Both the position numbers and the translations under genes were made by a program. Of a stretch of 64,000 bases of DNA, positions 23,446-35,550 are shown one piece after another; within the stretch, counting starts at the first letter, position 1, and every line of letters begins with the position of its first letter. The notes beneath the pieces are model-generated. The model was not told the DNA's origin. It did no database searches and saw only the letters and a program-made list of their open reading frames with translations. This stretch comes from Paragyromitra xinjiangensis (taxonomy: Eukaryota; Ascomycota; Pezizomycetes; Pezizales; Discinaceae): NCBI GenBank assembly GCA_038503065.1, contig JBCAMK010000020.1, positions 1,178,001-1,242,000 on the forward strand, read 5' to 3'.

Positions 23446-24792
23446 CTTTCGAATGGCCAGGAATTCACGGATATGGGTCAGTGGGCGCAAGAATAGAGTA
23501 TTTCGTGGTATATGATAATGGGGCTGAATGTTATGATGGTAGAGATCATAGGGAGAGGGGAAGATGTGTAAACTTCCAACACACCGCCGACGCGGAAGCC
23601 ACAGCGCCACATGGTTTGTTTTTAATGACCACCCCGCTCACCTTTGACTATTGCCTAATGTAGTGCGAAGAGGGCGTGGCCTGCTGGCCTGCTTCCGATT
23701 AGTTATTGCTGTGCCTTGATACCCCTGGAACATCCTGATTGCTACGTGTTCCAGTGAAGAGAGCACGGATAGATAGGCGTCACAGAAGTGATCCCACGGT
23801 GTACTCTAGGTACATTATTCAAGCAATGCGTCAATTAGATTTTAGTTCCTGGGCATTGTACAGTATCAAATGGATAGTTGTCCCATGAATACTCAGGTAA
23901 AATTTTGTGGTGATATGGTGAAGTGTGGTTTACACAAGTGCTTTGTCGTTTACAAGTTTAACAGCTTTTCACAAGTTCGGTAGCTCATGGTTGCAAAATA
24001 ACCGGAGATCCGATTTATTTGCTTTTCTAAAGTAGGGATTCATTACCTAGTTGATACCGCTGCGGGAATAAATTCGATTCCCACGGAATTTCAGCTACAT
24101 TAGTTAGTGTGGTGTTGTGATCCCAGCGCGGAAATTTATTGTCGTAGCAAGTAAAGGACATTCGCGTTGCACATCTGATTGCTGCGACCCCTATTAGGCC
24201 AGAACCCGAGCTTATCATGCCTATGGAGGGAAGGTGGGGGTGACAAAAATGCTTAAAAATATGGCTGCAGTAGGAAATCTTTTGCTCCAGCCCGAGTCCC
24301 GCTTCTTCCAGAATTTTTCACTTTTATATAGTACCAGGGGATGGTGGATACATGTAAGCGTAATAGAACTTAAGGGAAATATCGTTACTTCCATCGATCC
24401 CCAGATTGGCACCGGTTTGGGAGAAAATATTATCTACGATACGTTGGAGGCGATCAAACGGTATGGGGAGATAGATTTGGGAAGATTTAGTTTTCTAGGG
24501 TTAGGGGTTTATATGAACTGCGATAGCATCGTGACAGCCACGTCCACCCCGGGCCCCGGAAAAGGTCGAATAGAAGAGATATCCGAGTGATTCATGCTAT
24601 TCTATAACTTGAACAGCTGTTTGAAACCTACAGATGCGGTCCTTGATGGCGAGGGCTACATATATGCACGTCACATGGCCAGCGGCGGCTAAGAGGAGAG
24701 GAGAAACTGCTTGAGTAAGTTCATAGGACCAATAACGCTGAATAACACACCTCCGACATTTCGATTATTCTCAGTTAGATAATATGCATGAG
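23446..24792. other. Intergenic stretch between ANK-K2 and ANK-K3
   Basis: This must hold the promoter of ANK-K2 and the 3' region of ANK-K3. Apart from the doubtful frame at 24249-24590 I see no gene and no repeat. Confidence 0.45.
24249..24590 (+). CDS. Doubtful hypothetical protein (113 aa)
   Basis: An open frame from ATG 24249 to a stop ending at 24590. It has no signal peptide, membrane segment or motif I can name; the middle part (WWIHVSVIELKGNIV) could be beta-rich. It is the only plus-strand frame of this size between two minus-strand paralogs. It may be chance. Confidence 0.15.
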   Translation: MLKNMAAVGNLLLQPESRFFQNFSLLYSTRGWWIHVSVIELKGNIVTSIDPQIGTGLGENIIYDTLEAIKRYGEIDLGRFSFLGLGVYMNCDSIVTATSTPGPGKGRIEEISE

Positions 24793-27451
24793 CTAATTGC
24801 TATTACGGGCACCTTTACGCAAGAGCAAACTCGCAATATCAAGGTGTTTCCCCTCCGTTGCGGCTTGTAGTGCTGTTTTTCCTTCCTCAATAGCTGGTCC
24901 AGCATTGACATCAGCCCCATTCTCCAGGAGAAGCTCCACTAACTCAAGATTTCCACGCTCGGCCGCCGCTTGCAATGCTGTTCGGCCACCATTAATTGCT
25001 GGTTCGGAATTGATATCGGCACCACGTTCCAAAAACAATTTTACTAGATCGAAATGCGCACCCCCTGCTGCTGCCTGCAACGCTGTCCGACCTCGATTGG
25101 TAGCTGGCTCTGCATTGATATTGGCTCCTCTCTCCAAGAGCAATTCGACAAGATCGAGGTTTCCTATCTCTGCCGCTGCTTGCAATGGTGTACCAATGTT
25201 GGGTGAATTAATATTGGGATCAGCGCCACTATCTAGCAGCAAGCACACAACATCACAGTTCCTGTGACTATACCTCGCCGCTAGCTGTAACGCCGTCGGG
25301 TAACCATTGGCTGGCCCTGCATTAACATCGGCATCGTTATATAATAGAAATTTTACGGTAGCAAAGCAATTCCTCGCTGCTGCTGCTTGCAACGCTGTCC
25401 GGGCATTCCCCTCCTTAGCTGGGCTTGCGTTAATATCGGCTCCGTTGTTGTAAAGTAGCTTCACTACTTCGAGATGGCCCTCCTCAGCCGCCGCCTGCAA
25501 TGCAGTCCGGCCATAGCGGGCTGGTGCGGCATCAACTTCAGCTCCGTTATCCAATAAGAGCTTCACCATATCAAGATTCCCACGCTTAGCCCCTACTTGC
25601 AGCGCTGTCCGAATGAGCTCGAAGGGCGATCTAGCTATAGCGTTGACATCTGCCCCGGATCTCAGTAGCAAATCCACCATATCTAGGTGGTCTCCGTTAA
25701 CTGCTGATTGTAGTGGCGTGAATCCTTCTATCCTGAAATCGATATCGTCGGTAACCTTAAGCAAGATTTTCATAGCCTCTAGGTACCCATTGGAAGCAGC
25801 GCTGTGTTGTATTGTTCTGATACCCAACCTCGTCGAAGAACGTAACAGTTTTGCTGTGCCGGCTTTATCATCCATAATTAAACGACTTGCAGTCTCGGGG
25901 CTCAGTTGAACTCCCAAAGATAAGAATTCAGTTCTCATGCTTTCGCAATCAATTCCGCACTTGATATCCCTTCCCCTCTCCGCCGGTGGCAAGGCCTTCA
26001 CAGCATGTGTTGTGGGCATCCCGTGTTTTTTGTTTATTAGAGATTGGAAAAATTGGTCCAACACCCGTGCTTGTGTACTGTCGTCGGAGCTCACGGTCTC
26101 CTTCTTTACTGAATCCCTTTCTATCGGTAATGGAATCGCATGGGTGCCGGGGTTGAGGCTTGTTGCTTCTTCGTTTGTTCTTCTTCTTTCTATCAACTTC
26201 GGATCCGCTAAGGTGTCTGCTCCGGTCACCAGGGGGTCGAGATCTAAGTTCACTGCTTCTTCGATTGATTTGTCCCTTTCAATCAACCATAGACTCTCTA
26301 AAGCCTCTGTCGCAGTTGGTCGCGCATTAGGGTTAACGGCCAACAAATTTTTTAAGAATTCCACTCCTTTCTCGCTCGTCTGATGCTTCAGTAGTCTTTC
26401 TGTTGGGAAATCATTGACTCCGTGGCAATAATTGTAAAGGAGCGTCATGTCAGTTGCAGGAGGGATATCGGTTGTGTACAGCGTTGTGTCGATTTGTAGA
26501 CACGAAGAAATGTCTTGTGTGTCTACCTCGAGAAATGGGACTTCCGACGTCAAAAGTTCGTGCACGAGAGTGCCCAGGGCCCACATGTCGATGGCCTTGG
26601 TATAAAATTGTGGTACTTTGAATTCTCGCGGTAATAGCCCAAGCTGTTCCGGGGCCTTATAGCATTCCGTTCCACAAACTGTTCTCAAATGGCTGCCAGT
26701 CTCGCGCTTCGAAATCCCGAAATCGGTAATCTTAACCCATATTGGAGAGGTTGAAGCTATGAGGATGTTCTATAAGGGTTTTAGTATGAAATCATGAAGT
26801 TGAAGTACAATTTCTTACTTCGGACTGGCGTTGACTTACCTGCGGCTTCAGATCACGATGACATATACCTCTATCGTGGAGTACCACTAACCCTTCTAAA
26901 ATCTGAGTCGTAATTTCTTTGGCCTCTGATTTCGCCGTCGGCCCGCAATTCTTGATATATTGGCCCAAATCACCATGCTCGATATACTCCATCGCGAGGT
27001 AAATGAAGCTTTTGTCCTCAAACCAACCGAAAAACCGTATGAACAGATCCGGATGCTTATTTTCAATTAGCATATACTCTGAGTAATATCGCTTTTGTGA
27101 TTATCCAAGGGCTCGCTATATCTTGGGCATGACAAAGGTATAGGCTCGGCTCTTCCTCACATCTTTTAATTCCACCAGCGTTTCTAGCTCGCGTGTGTAA
27201 TCGATTTTCTGAGTATTTAGAAGTACTCTAGGTAGGATCTTAACCGCCCTCAGCTCCCCGTTTTCCTCCTTTTCGCGCCATACTTCTCCAAATCCTCCAG
27301 CACCTAACTCCATCTCCCGTTTCCATGTTGTTTTAACCTCTACCCTTCGCCGTCTAGTTGCAAGATCTGATTCAAAGGTGGTGTGAGTGACGGTATCCTC
27401 ATGGAACTCTGTCCGGAGTTTATGTCGGTTGAGTCTTGTTGTAGAAGACAT
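24793..27451 (-). CDS. ANK-K3: protein kinase-ankyrin repeat protein (about 834 aa)
   Basis: Exons on the minus strand: 27451-27161, 27076-26840 and 26769-24793. Kinase: GAGGFG (50-55), Lys71, HRDLKP (Asp172), DFG (Asp192), CGTECYKAPEQ. This member has an unusually long, Ser/Thr/Glu-rich linker of roughly 130 residues after the kinase. The linker contains three related segments (IERDKSIEEAV, IERRRTNEEAT, IERDSVKKETV). The family linker motif LGVQLSPETASRLI follows, then only about ten ankyrin repeats. The array ends abruptly with LLLRKGARNSN and no cap, so the C-terminus may be truncated relative to ANK-K1 and K2, although the frame itself is clean. It is the shortest intact member. Confidence 0.88.
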
Positions 27452-28421
27452 GGCTTAACCGCTGTGATATCGGTAGCTGGGAGTATGTTGTGAGGCTGAA
27501 GTTGGATTGATGATGTTGCGGATCTTGTGTTACAAACTCTCCAATCATTTGTTAGACCCTGCATGTCCAGTCCCTCTTACATAATTGTAGGCAGTGGGGG
27601 CAGAAACGAACCTAGGTGGATGACGCAGCAATGGATATAACGACGTGAAATTAATTATGGTGGCATTTTGCGATTTATTACCCACAGCTTTGGCGCTGGG
27701 ATGGGTTCCCCTTCTCTCGGGTAATATTATAACAAGTACATGTATGACTTTTATAATATTTCAGGTATTAGAGAACAGCGGAGAGTATCGTCTTTAGGAG
27801 AGCTTGAAGGTTTACTGTTTCCGTGACGGGGATGGGGTCTAGATTGATCCTACGAGTGATCCCGGCTAACTTGTGTGTTTCTTCCCTCCAGTCTTCAAAA
27901 TAATCAAACAACCCAACTCACCTTTCCTATGCGCTCATCATCTCACCTTACATCGATAGTTTGCTATGCAGAAGGCCCTATCACATAGTCAGAAGAAGGT
28001 CTTGATAGAGTAAGTGAGTTGAAAGGGTTTTGAACTCCGGTGGTTACACCAAAGTTATATCTACTAAAAGTGTTATATTCGTTAATTACATTAATCGGAG
28101 CTTGCTTATATTACAAAGAAAGAAGGTTGCATTTGCCCTCTCGCTCGCTTTTATCTCTCTAAGACCCTACTTAGCCTAACCACCCTGGCGGCAGTTCTAT
28201 TGCATCCGCCCCAGGGAGAACCTATCTCTAGACAAGAGACGAATGCCAGTGATTGTCGGATTTAGCTGAGTTATAATATCGATTACCTGAGTTTCCAGCA
28301 CTAAGAGCCCGTTGCAGCTGCGCAACTCGGGTATCCGTGTTACCGTTTTGCTGGCATTACCACCTATTCGATTTTCGCTGCCTTTGCATTAGCTTCTATC
28401 TTGAGTTTTGGAATGCCATAG
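27452..28421. other. Intergenic stretch between ANK-K3 and ANK-K4
   Basis: About 970 bases with no open frame of note on either strand. It should contain the ANK-K3 promoter and the ANK-K4 terminator; no specific element could be recognised. Confidence 0.45.
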
Positions 28422-31400
28422 CTATATTTTACTCACCCTTACTCCATCCTGCGCTCTAAGGAACTTTGAGAGTAATGCTGCTATTTGAGGGTTCTCCAGC
28501 TCTGCAGCTTCCAACGCCGTGATACCATTCGTGCGACTCCGTGCAGCATCGATATCGGCTCCATTTTTAAGCAGCAATGCTGTAACTTCGGTATGCCCAT
28601 TTTCGGCGGCTGCTTGCAATGCCGTTCTACCGTAGTCACCAGCGGGCTCAGCGTTGATGTGGGCGCCACAGTGCAAGAGAAGTTTCACGAGCTCAAAATG
28701 CCCACTACCCGCAGCAGCTTGTAAGGCTGTCCGGCCACCTTGAAGGGCAGGTGGGTGGTTGACGTTAGCTCCGCTGTCTAACAGTAACCTCAAAACCTCA
28801 AGATGCCCACCCTCCGCTGCTACCTGTAGTGCTGTTCGACCACTATGGGTTGAAGATCTGCCGTCGACATGGGCTCCATTTTTCAAGAGCAACTTCACAA
28901 CATCGACATGCCCACCCTGTGCAGCTGCCTGCAATGACGTCCGGCCGTTGTCGATTGCTGGGTCGGCGTTGATATCGGCGCCGCTGTTCAAAAGTAAATC
29001 TATTAAATTGAGATGCCCGCAACCAGCTGCCGCTTGCAGTGCTGTCAGACCACCGCAAGTTGCAGGCCTGGAATTCGGATCAGCCCCACTGTCTAGGAGA
29101 AACTTCACGACATCGTAATGTCCGCTTTGTGCCGCTGATTGTAATGCTGTCCGACCAGCGGGCCTGGCATTTACGTCCACTCCACTATTTAAAAGCTCTT
29201 TCACTACACTGAGACGTCCATCCTCTGCTGCTGACTGCAAATCTCTACTAACATTTTCGCTGACATCGATCTCGCAGTTTAAAAATTCATTTAGGCTAAG
29301 ATGCCCGCAATCCTCCGTAATCCGATCACTTCGAGCGATATGACTGGCATTGATATCAGCCCCATTTTCTAAGAGTAGCTTCACCATGGCGGGATGTCCA
29401 GCGTTTTCTGCTGCTTGTACCGCTGTTTGACCACCTTTGGTAGCTGGAGCGGCATTGACATTGGCCCCATATTGTAAAAGAAATTTAGCCACATCAACAT
29501 GCCCATTCCGCGCCGCTGCTTGCAACGCTGTCCGACCACCATCGATGGCCGGCGATGCATTAATATCGGCCCCGCTGTACAAGAGGAATTTTACTGTCTC
29601 TAGATGTCCACCCTCTGCCGCTGCCTGAATCGCTGATCGGCCGCCGTGAGTAGCTGGCCTCGTATTGATATCGGCCCCGTTGTCTACGAGTAACTTCACA
29701 ATATAAAGATGCCCGCCCTGCGCTGCTGCTTGCAATGCAGTTCGGCCATAATGGGTGGCTGGCCCAGCATCGACCTCCGCTCCATGGTCTAAAAGCACTT
29801 TCACCACATCAAGATGTCCACCTTCCGCCGCTGCCTGCAATGTCGTTTGTTTGTAGTAAGGGAGCCCGTGGTGATACAAGTATGGCCTAGCATTAACATC
29901 CGCCGCATTGCTTAACAGTAGTGTTACCATCTCAAAATTTCCGCTCGCAGCTGCTACTTGTAATGCCATTTGGCCTTCGATCTTGGCTGGTTTAGAATTG
30001 ACATCCGCCCCGCGTTCCAGAAGCCGTGTGGCCACATCAAGATGCCCACTTCCCGCCGCTGCCTGTAGTGCGGTACGCCCACCGATCTTACCCGGATGAG
30101 CATTGATATTGGCACCGCTACGTAGAAGCCAGTCAATTATGGCGAGACGCCCAGCCCCCGCAGCTGCCTGTAACGCCGTGCGACCATAATACTCGGCTGG
30201 TTCGGCATTGATGTTTGCCCCACTACACAGGAGCAAGTTGAGCATACGGGAATGTCCAGCCTCTGCTGCTGCTTGTACTGCTGTGCGGCCCCCATACTTG
30301 GATGGTGCGGCATCAATATCTGCTCCTCTGTGTAGGAGAAGTTGCGCTACATTGTCATGTCCGCCTTCGGCCGCTGCTTGTAATGCTGTTTGGCTGTAGT
30401 ATCGGAGGCCACGGTGAAACAAATACGATCTGGCATTGACATCGACGCCGCTATTTAGGAGCTGCTTGACTACGTCGGATCTCCCGCTCGCTGCTGCTTT
30501 CAGTAGAGATGCCCAGGTTTCACCATCGGGTCGCCTAGAATCGGTTTCCTCCAACAACCATGGATCCCTCAGAGCGTCCAATGCAGACGGACGGCGCTTT
30601 GGATCAGCGGCCAATAAGCTTTGAGTAAAGTTCTTTTCTTCGCCTCCTACTTCAGAAGCATTCAAGACCTCTACCGGAAACTTAACGAAACCGTGACTAT
30701 ATTCGTAAAGAAGTTGAAAATCGGTTTCAGCGACCTCTTCCGATCCCACGCCGGAGATAGTGGTGCTTGGGGAAGTCTCATGATAGAGGAAAGGTTTTTC
30801 TGAGGTCAAAATTTCGTGAACTACACAGCCCAGAGCCCACAGGTCGACAGAGTTGGTATAAGTCCTTCCAATCCTCAGCTGACGGGGTAGTAGTCCTAGC
30901 TGCTCTGGTGCACGATAGCCTGATGTTCCACAATGCGTGTATAGCTGGGTATTTATCTCGCACTTTGAATTTCCGAAATCGGCGATCTTGACCCATATGG
31001 GGGAGAGGGCAGCGATGAGAATGTTCTATAAAGCTATTAGAATTTATTGACTACTATAAGCCAGATGCCATATATTAAGTTGATGCCGTACCTGCGGATT
31101 TAGATCACGATGGCAAAACTTTTTCTCATGTAGGACTACAAGTCCTCGTAGGAGCTGCCTTGTGATTGCTTTAGCCTCAGACCTTGCCTTTTGGGCAGAG
31201 CGGGTTATGTATTGGCGCAAATCACCACATTCGGTATACTCCATGGCGATGTATATGGTCTCTTTATCTTCAAACCAGCCCATAAATTGCACAAAGTGAG
31301 TTGGGAACTGAGAACTTCGGTGTTAGCGATGTAAGTATGACCATCTCCGTGAGGCTTACATCTCGTAAATCCGCCAGTATCTCCACTTCCCGTAAGAATC

Positions 31401-31647
31401 CGAGCTTAAAACTTCGCGTTGACAGAGCTTTAACCGCCCTCACTCCTCCACTCCTCTGCTCCCTCTCAAGCCATATCGTCCCAAATCCCCCAGCACCAAC
31501 TTTCTTTTCCCGTTTCCATTTCGTTTTGACCACCGCAACGTTGCCCGAAAGGTTTGGGCTGTAGGTTGTGTGGACCACAATGTTATTTGTGTAAGCGCAG
31601 CCCAGGGACTCGGTAGAGAGTTTATGTCGCTCAAGCTTTGTGTCCAT
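28422..31647 (-). CDS. ANK-K4: protein kinase-ankyrin repeat protein, HRDLN type (about 1035 aa)
   Basis: Exons on the minus strand: 31647-31360, 31307-31092 and 31025-28422; introns of 52 and 66 nt. Kinase: GAGGFG (51-56), Lys73, then HRDLNP (Asp164, with Asn166 where most Ser/Thr kinases have Lys), DFG (Asp184, followed by Asn-Ser-Lys) and CGTSGYRAPEQ. Unlike the others it lacks the LGVQLSPETAS linker: ankyrin repeats begin almost directly after the kinase's last helix (PWLLEETDSRRPDGE). There are about 18 repeats and a cap (GITALEAAELENPQIAALL). A tyrosine-rich loop (YLFHRGLRYYSQ) recurs five repeats later as YLYHHGLPYYKQ, which points to duplication of a multi-repeat block. The frame is fully open. 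Confidence 0.88.
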
Positions 31648-32402
31648 TATTTAGATGTTGTGTATTAGTCTCCGGAAGCCCCGCGAGTCTAAGATAACGT
31701 TGTTGCATCCCCAGTCACCGGTTCCCAGCCTTGTGTTACGCTGTACTAGACTCGAAGAGCATGCGGAGATCTCCGAATTTAGTAGTGCAGGGATCTTGAT
31801 CTCGTGACTACTCAGGTTAAACTCGTTCTCATCCCAAGTGGGATTGGGCATAGGATTACCCCACACCCACTCGGAAATCTACATATACTTAGGCAGAGTG
31901 CGTAGATATTTGCCTCACGTCTGGCCCATTCGGTGTCTGTTTTGGGTCGGAAGCGACGATATTGCGGCTAACTATCGTACCCTAACCCGGGTGGTTAGAG
32001 GTGCTTGATGAATCAATCAATCAATCGATACTGTGATCATGTGTAACTAGTTCCTGCAGAATGGAGTCATGTTTAATCACTCGTGCACACACGAGATGGT
32101 TGCTGGAAGTAGATTTACTAATTGGGTATCGGTAGCAGGCTCTAGTAAGGATATTGGAGGCTGCGAGGATACAGAATACATGCACTGCAATTATTAGGTC
32201 AAGATATATGTAAGAAAAATATTGATCGCAGCGAACAAGATATGCCCAGAACAAAGGAAAAGACAAAGTAAACCGAAAAACTTTCAAACCCCATCTGCCA
32301 TATCCATAAACTGTCAACTAACCATCAACGCAAACCCCTATTTCGCGCTGGTGAACAACACTACATGTACTGTCTTATTATTCTGCAAGGTCTCTAATTA
32401 TA
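31648..32402. other. Intergenic stretch between ANK-K4 and ANK-K5
   Basis: About 750 bases without a supported gene. A short (AATC)n run lies near 32012-32028. The left edge, just after the ANK-K5 stop codon, gives no sign of the missing C-terminal ankyrin cap. Confidence 0.45.
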
Positions 32403-35400
32403 TTACGCTCCGCTATCCAAAAGCAACTTCACCACGGTGAGATGCCCGCCTGCGGACGCCGCCTGCAATGCTGTTCCGCCATACTGCGTTGGCGCGGCGG
32501 CGACATCGGCGCCAGTATCCAAGAGAAGCTTCACTACCTCAAGATGGCCGCAACTCGCCGCTGCCTGCAATGCCGTTCGCCCACCACTCTTGGCCGGTTG
32601 GGCGTTGATATCAGCTCCGTTCTCTAGGAGCAGCTTTATGATATCAAGGTGCCCGGCCTCGGCGGCTACTTGGAGTGCCGTTCGACCATTTTGTACTGCT
32701 GCTGGGGCATTGACATCGGCTTTACCGTCTAAGAGTACCCTCACAATATCGATCCGTCCACTCTTCACCGCTGCTTGCAGCGCTGTGTGGCCATCCCTAG
32801 CTGCTCGGGCGTTGACGTCGGCTTTATTGGCTAGGAGTAGCTTCACGACTTCGAGGTATCCCTTCTGAGCTGCTGCTTGCAATGCCGTTCGATCGTGATA
32901 AAGCGACGGGGCTTCGATATCTATAGTAGGGTCTACATCGACATCGGCTCCATTTCGTAAGAGTAATTCCACTAGTTTGAGATTGCCGCTAAATGCTGCT
33001 CCCTGTATCGCCGTCCAACCTCCCGGTGTTGCTCGGGCATTAACAATGGCTCCGTTGTCTAGGAGTAACTTTGCCATCTCAAAGTTTCCGCTGAGGGCTG
33101 CTGCTTGTAGTGCAGTCAGGCCAGACTCGGGTGATGGTTCGGCATTGATATCGGCCCCACCGTCCAAAAGCAATTGAACTACGTTTATATCAATATCCTC
33201 CCGCGTACCTGCTGCCTGTAACGCAGTACGGCCATATTTCCCTGCCGCCCGGGCATTGGCATTTGCTCCTTTTTCTAGGAGCAACCTCACAAGCTCTAGG
33301 CTCCCACACCCAGCTGCTCTTTGTAATGCTGTCTCCCCATAATTTGGTGCTGGTTCATTAACATCTGCGCCGTTATCTAAGAGTAGCTTTACTACATCAT
33401 GGTTCCAGCTACCAACCGCTGCTTGTAATGCTGTCATACCAAGAGACTCCGATGGCTCGGCGTTGACGTCGGCCCCGTTACGTAGGAGCAGCTTCACCAT
33501 ATCGACATTGCCACGGTCGCTCGCAGCCTGTAACGCTGTTCGGCCATACGAATCTGCTGCCCGTCCATTGATGTCGGCCCCCCTATCTAAAAGTAACCTC
33601 ACCAAGTCGAGATTCCCTTTCTCAGCTGCTGCTTGCAATGCCGTCCGGCCAGACCATGCTGCCGGGGCATTGATATCAACCCCACCATCCAAGAGCAGTT
33701 GAACTACCTCGAAGTGCTCTTTCCCTGCCGCTGCTTGCAATGCTGTTAGACCGTACTGGGCTGGTCCAATATTGACATCAGCTCCATTTTCCAAGAACAG
33801 TCTCACAATATTGAGATACCCGCCCTCTGCCGCTGCTTGTAATGCTGTTCGAGCAGTATAAGGGTTGGTTGGCCTTGCATCGATAACAGCCCCACTTTCC
33901 AGAAACAACTTGACCATGTCGAGATATCCTCGGCCGGCCGCCGCTTGCAATGCTGTCTCGCCGTAGTGACTTGATGCAGCATTGACATCAGCCCCGCTAC
34001 GCAAGAGGAGCTTGATTGTCTCAATATGTCCCTCCTTGGCCGCTATTTGCAACGCAGTCCAACCTCTATCATCATATGCCTCAGAGTTAACATCAGCCCC
34101 GTTAGACAAGAGATATTCCACCACATCAGGATGTCCACTCCCGGCCGCTGACTGCAATAGGGTCAATCCCTTGATCTTGAAGTCGATGTCGTCGAACTTC
34201 AAAGTCTTAAGGACCTCAAGGTACCCATTCGATGCGGCGGCATGTTGCATGACTTTGATATCTCCCTTTGTTAGAGAAGGGAGAAGCTGGAGGATATCTG
34301 CCTCAGCTCCTTGTGTTATCAGATGGTTCGCAATCTCGGAGCTTATTTGAATCCCGAGAGACGAGAACTGGGCTATCAGGGTCTCTGGATCAACTACATC
34401 CAACAACCATGGGTCTTCCAAAGCCTTTGCAGCAGATACTCGATATCTTGGGTCTGCTACCATCAATCTCTTTACCATGTTTATTGCTGCATTTATCGCG
34501 TTGGAAGCTTTTAGACTCGATGTTGGAAACTCGCAGCTACCACGACAATACTCAAGAAGAAGGTTCATATCAACCTCTTGCCCGATTTCTTCCAAGTATC
34601 CTGTTGAGCTCGATAGCGATATGCCTGATACCAGCTCCGAAAAGACGGTTCCCGAGCGTGCCTCAGAATCAAGGAAAGGTATTTCGGAAGTCAAAATTTC
34701 ATGTAGCAGAGAGCCTAACGCCCACAAATCAACTGCACTTGTGTAGCTGTTGCGTCTCCCTGCTGCTATCTCTCGAGGGAGTAACTTAAGCTGCTCGGGG
34801 GCGCGGTAGCCTTCTGTTCCACAACTCGTTCGTAAACTAGTGTTTAATTCGGTCTTGGACACTCCGAAATCGGCAATCTTGACCCATATAGGCGAAAACG
34901 AAGCAATGAGGACATTCTGCGATGATTTTAGAAAATGTCCATCGGCATAAGTCAACGGAAGCCATATACGGAACTGGTAGCAAACCTTTGGATTTAGGTC
35001 GCGGTGGCAGATTTTCTTCTCGTGAAGTATCACGAGCCCTTCTAAAAGCTGTCTCGTGATTTCCCGAGCCTCCTTCCTTGCCTCGGGTTGGGAATCTATC
35101 ATATATTTGCGCAAGTCTCCGTACTCAGTATACTCCATCACAATGAAGATGAACTCCCGGTCCTCGAACCAGCCTAGAAATTTCACGAATCGGTCCGGGG
35201 ACTAGTAATTGATTACTAACTTGATAGGTTTAACGCAGGATTCTTACACCTACATCTCGCAGCTCTGCCATCGCGTCCACTTCTCGCAGGAAATCGATCC
35301 GGAATATCCGCGTAGGCAGGCATTTAACCGCCCTTAATTCTCCGCCTTCATTTTTTTCAAGCCAAACGGTTCCAAAACCTCCAACACCAACTTCCTTTTG

Positions 35401-35550
35401 CCGTTTCCACCTCGTCTCAACCCCACTTCCTTCTCCACCTGGGAGGTCCGAACTATGCGCTGGGTGGATCACAGTATTGTCGGAGTATGCGTACTCGGAT
35501 AGCCCGGTCGGTAGCTTATATCGTTCGAGTTTTGCGGCCCTAGCTTCCAT
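32403..35550 (-). CDS. ANK-K5: protein kinase-ankyrin repeat protein, HRDLN type, C-terminally truncated (about 1008 aa)
   Basis: Exons on the minus strand: 35550-35254, 35201-34986 and 34916-32403. The second intron is 69 nt and has no in-frame stop, so its retention would add 23 residues; the paralogs support splicing. Kinase: GVGGFG (55-60), Lys76, HRDLNP (Asp167, Asn169), DFG (Asp187), CGTEGYRAPEQ. The linker motif LGIQISSEIANHLI is present. About 17 ankyrin repeats follow. The frame stops at TAA (32405-32403) right after LLLDSGA, in the middle of a repeat and before any cap, where the paralogs read on as DVNA. This is probably a truncation by mutation or rearrangement; the shortened protein could still fold. 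Confidence 0.85.

Noticed and set aside
32012..32028. (AATC)n run, with a complementary (GATT)n run at about 35997-36013 flanking ANK-K5
   Set aside because: Both are short microsatellites; an inverted-repeat relation across 4 kb is likely chance.
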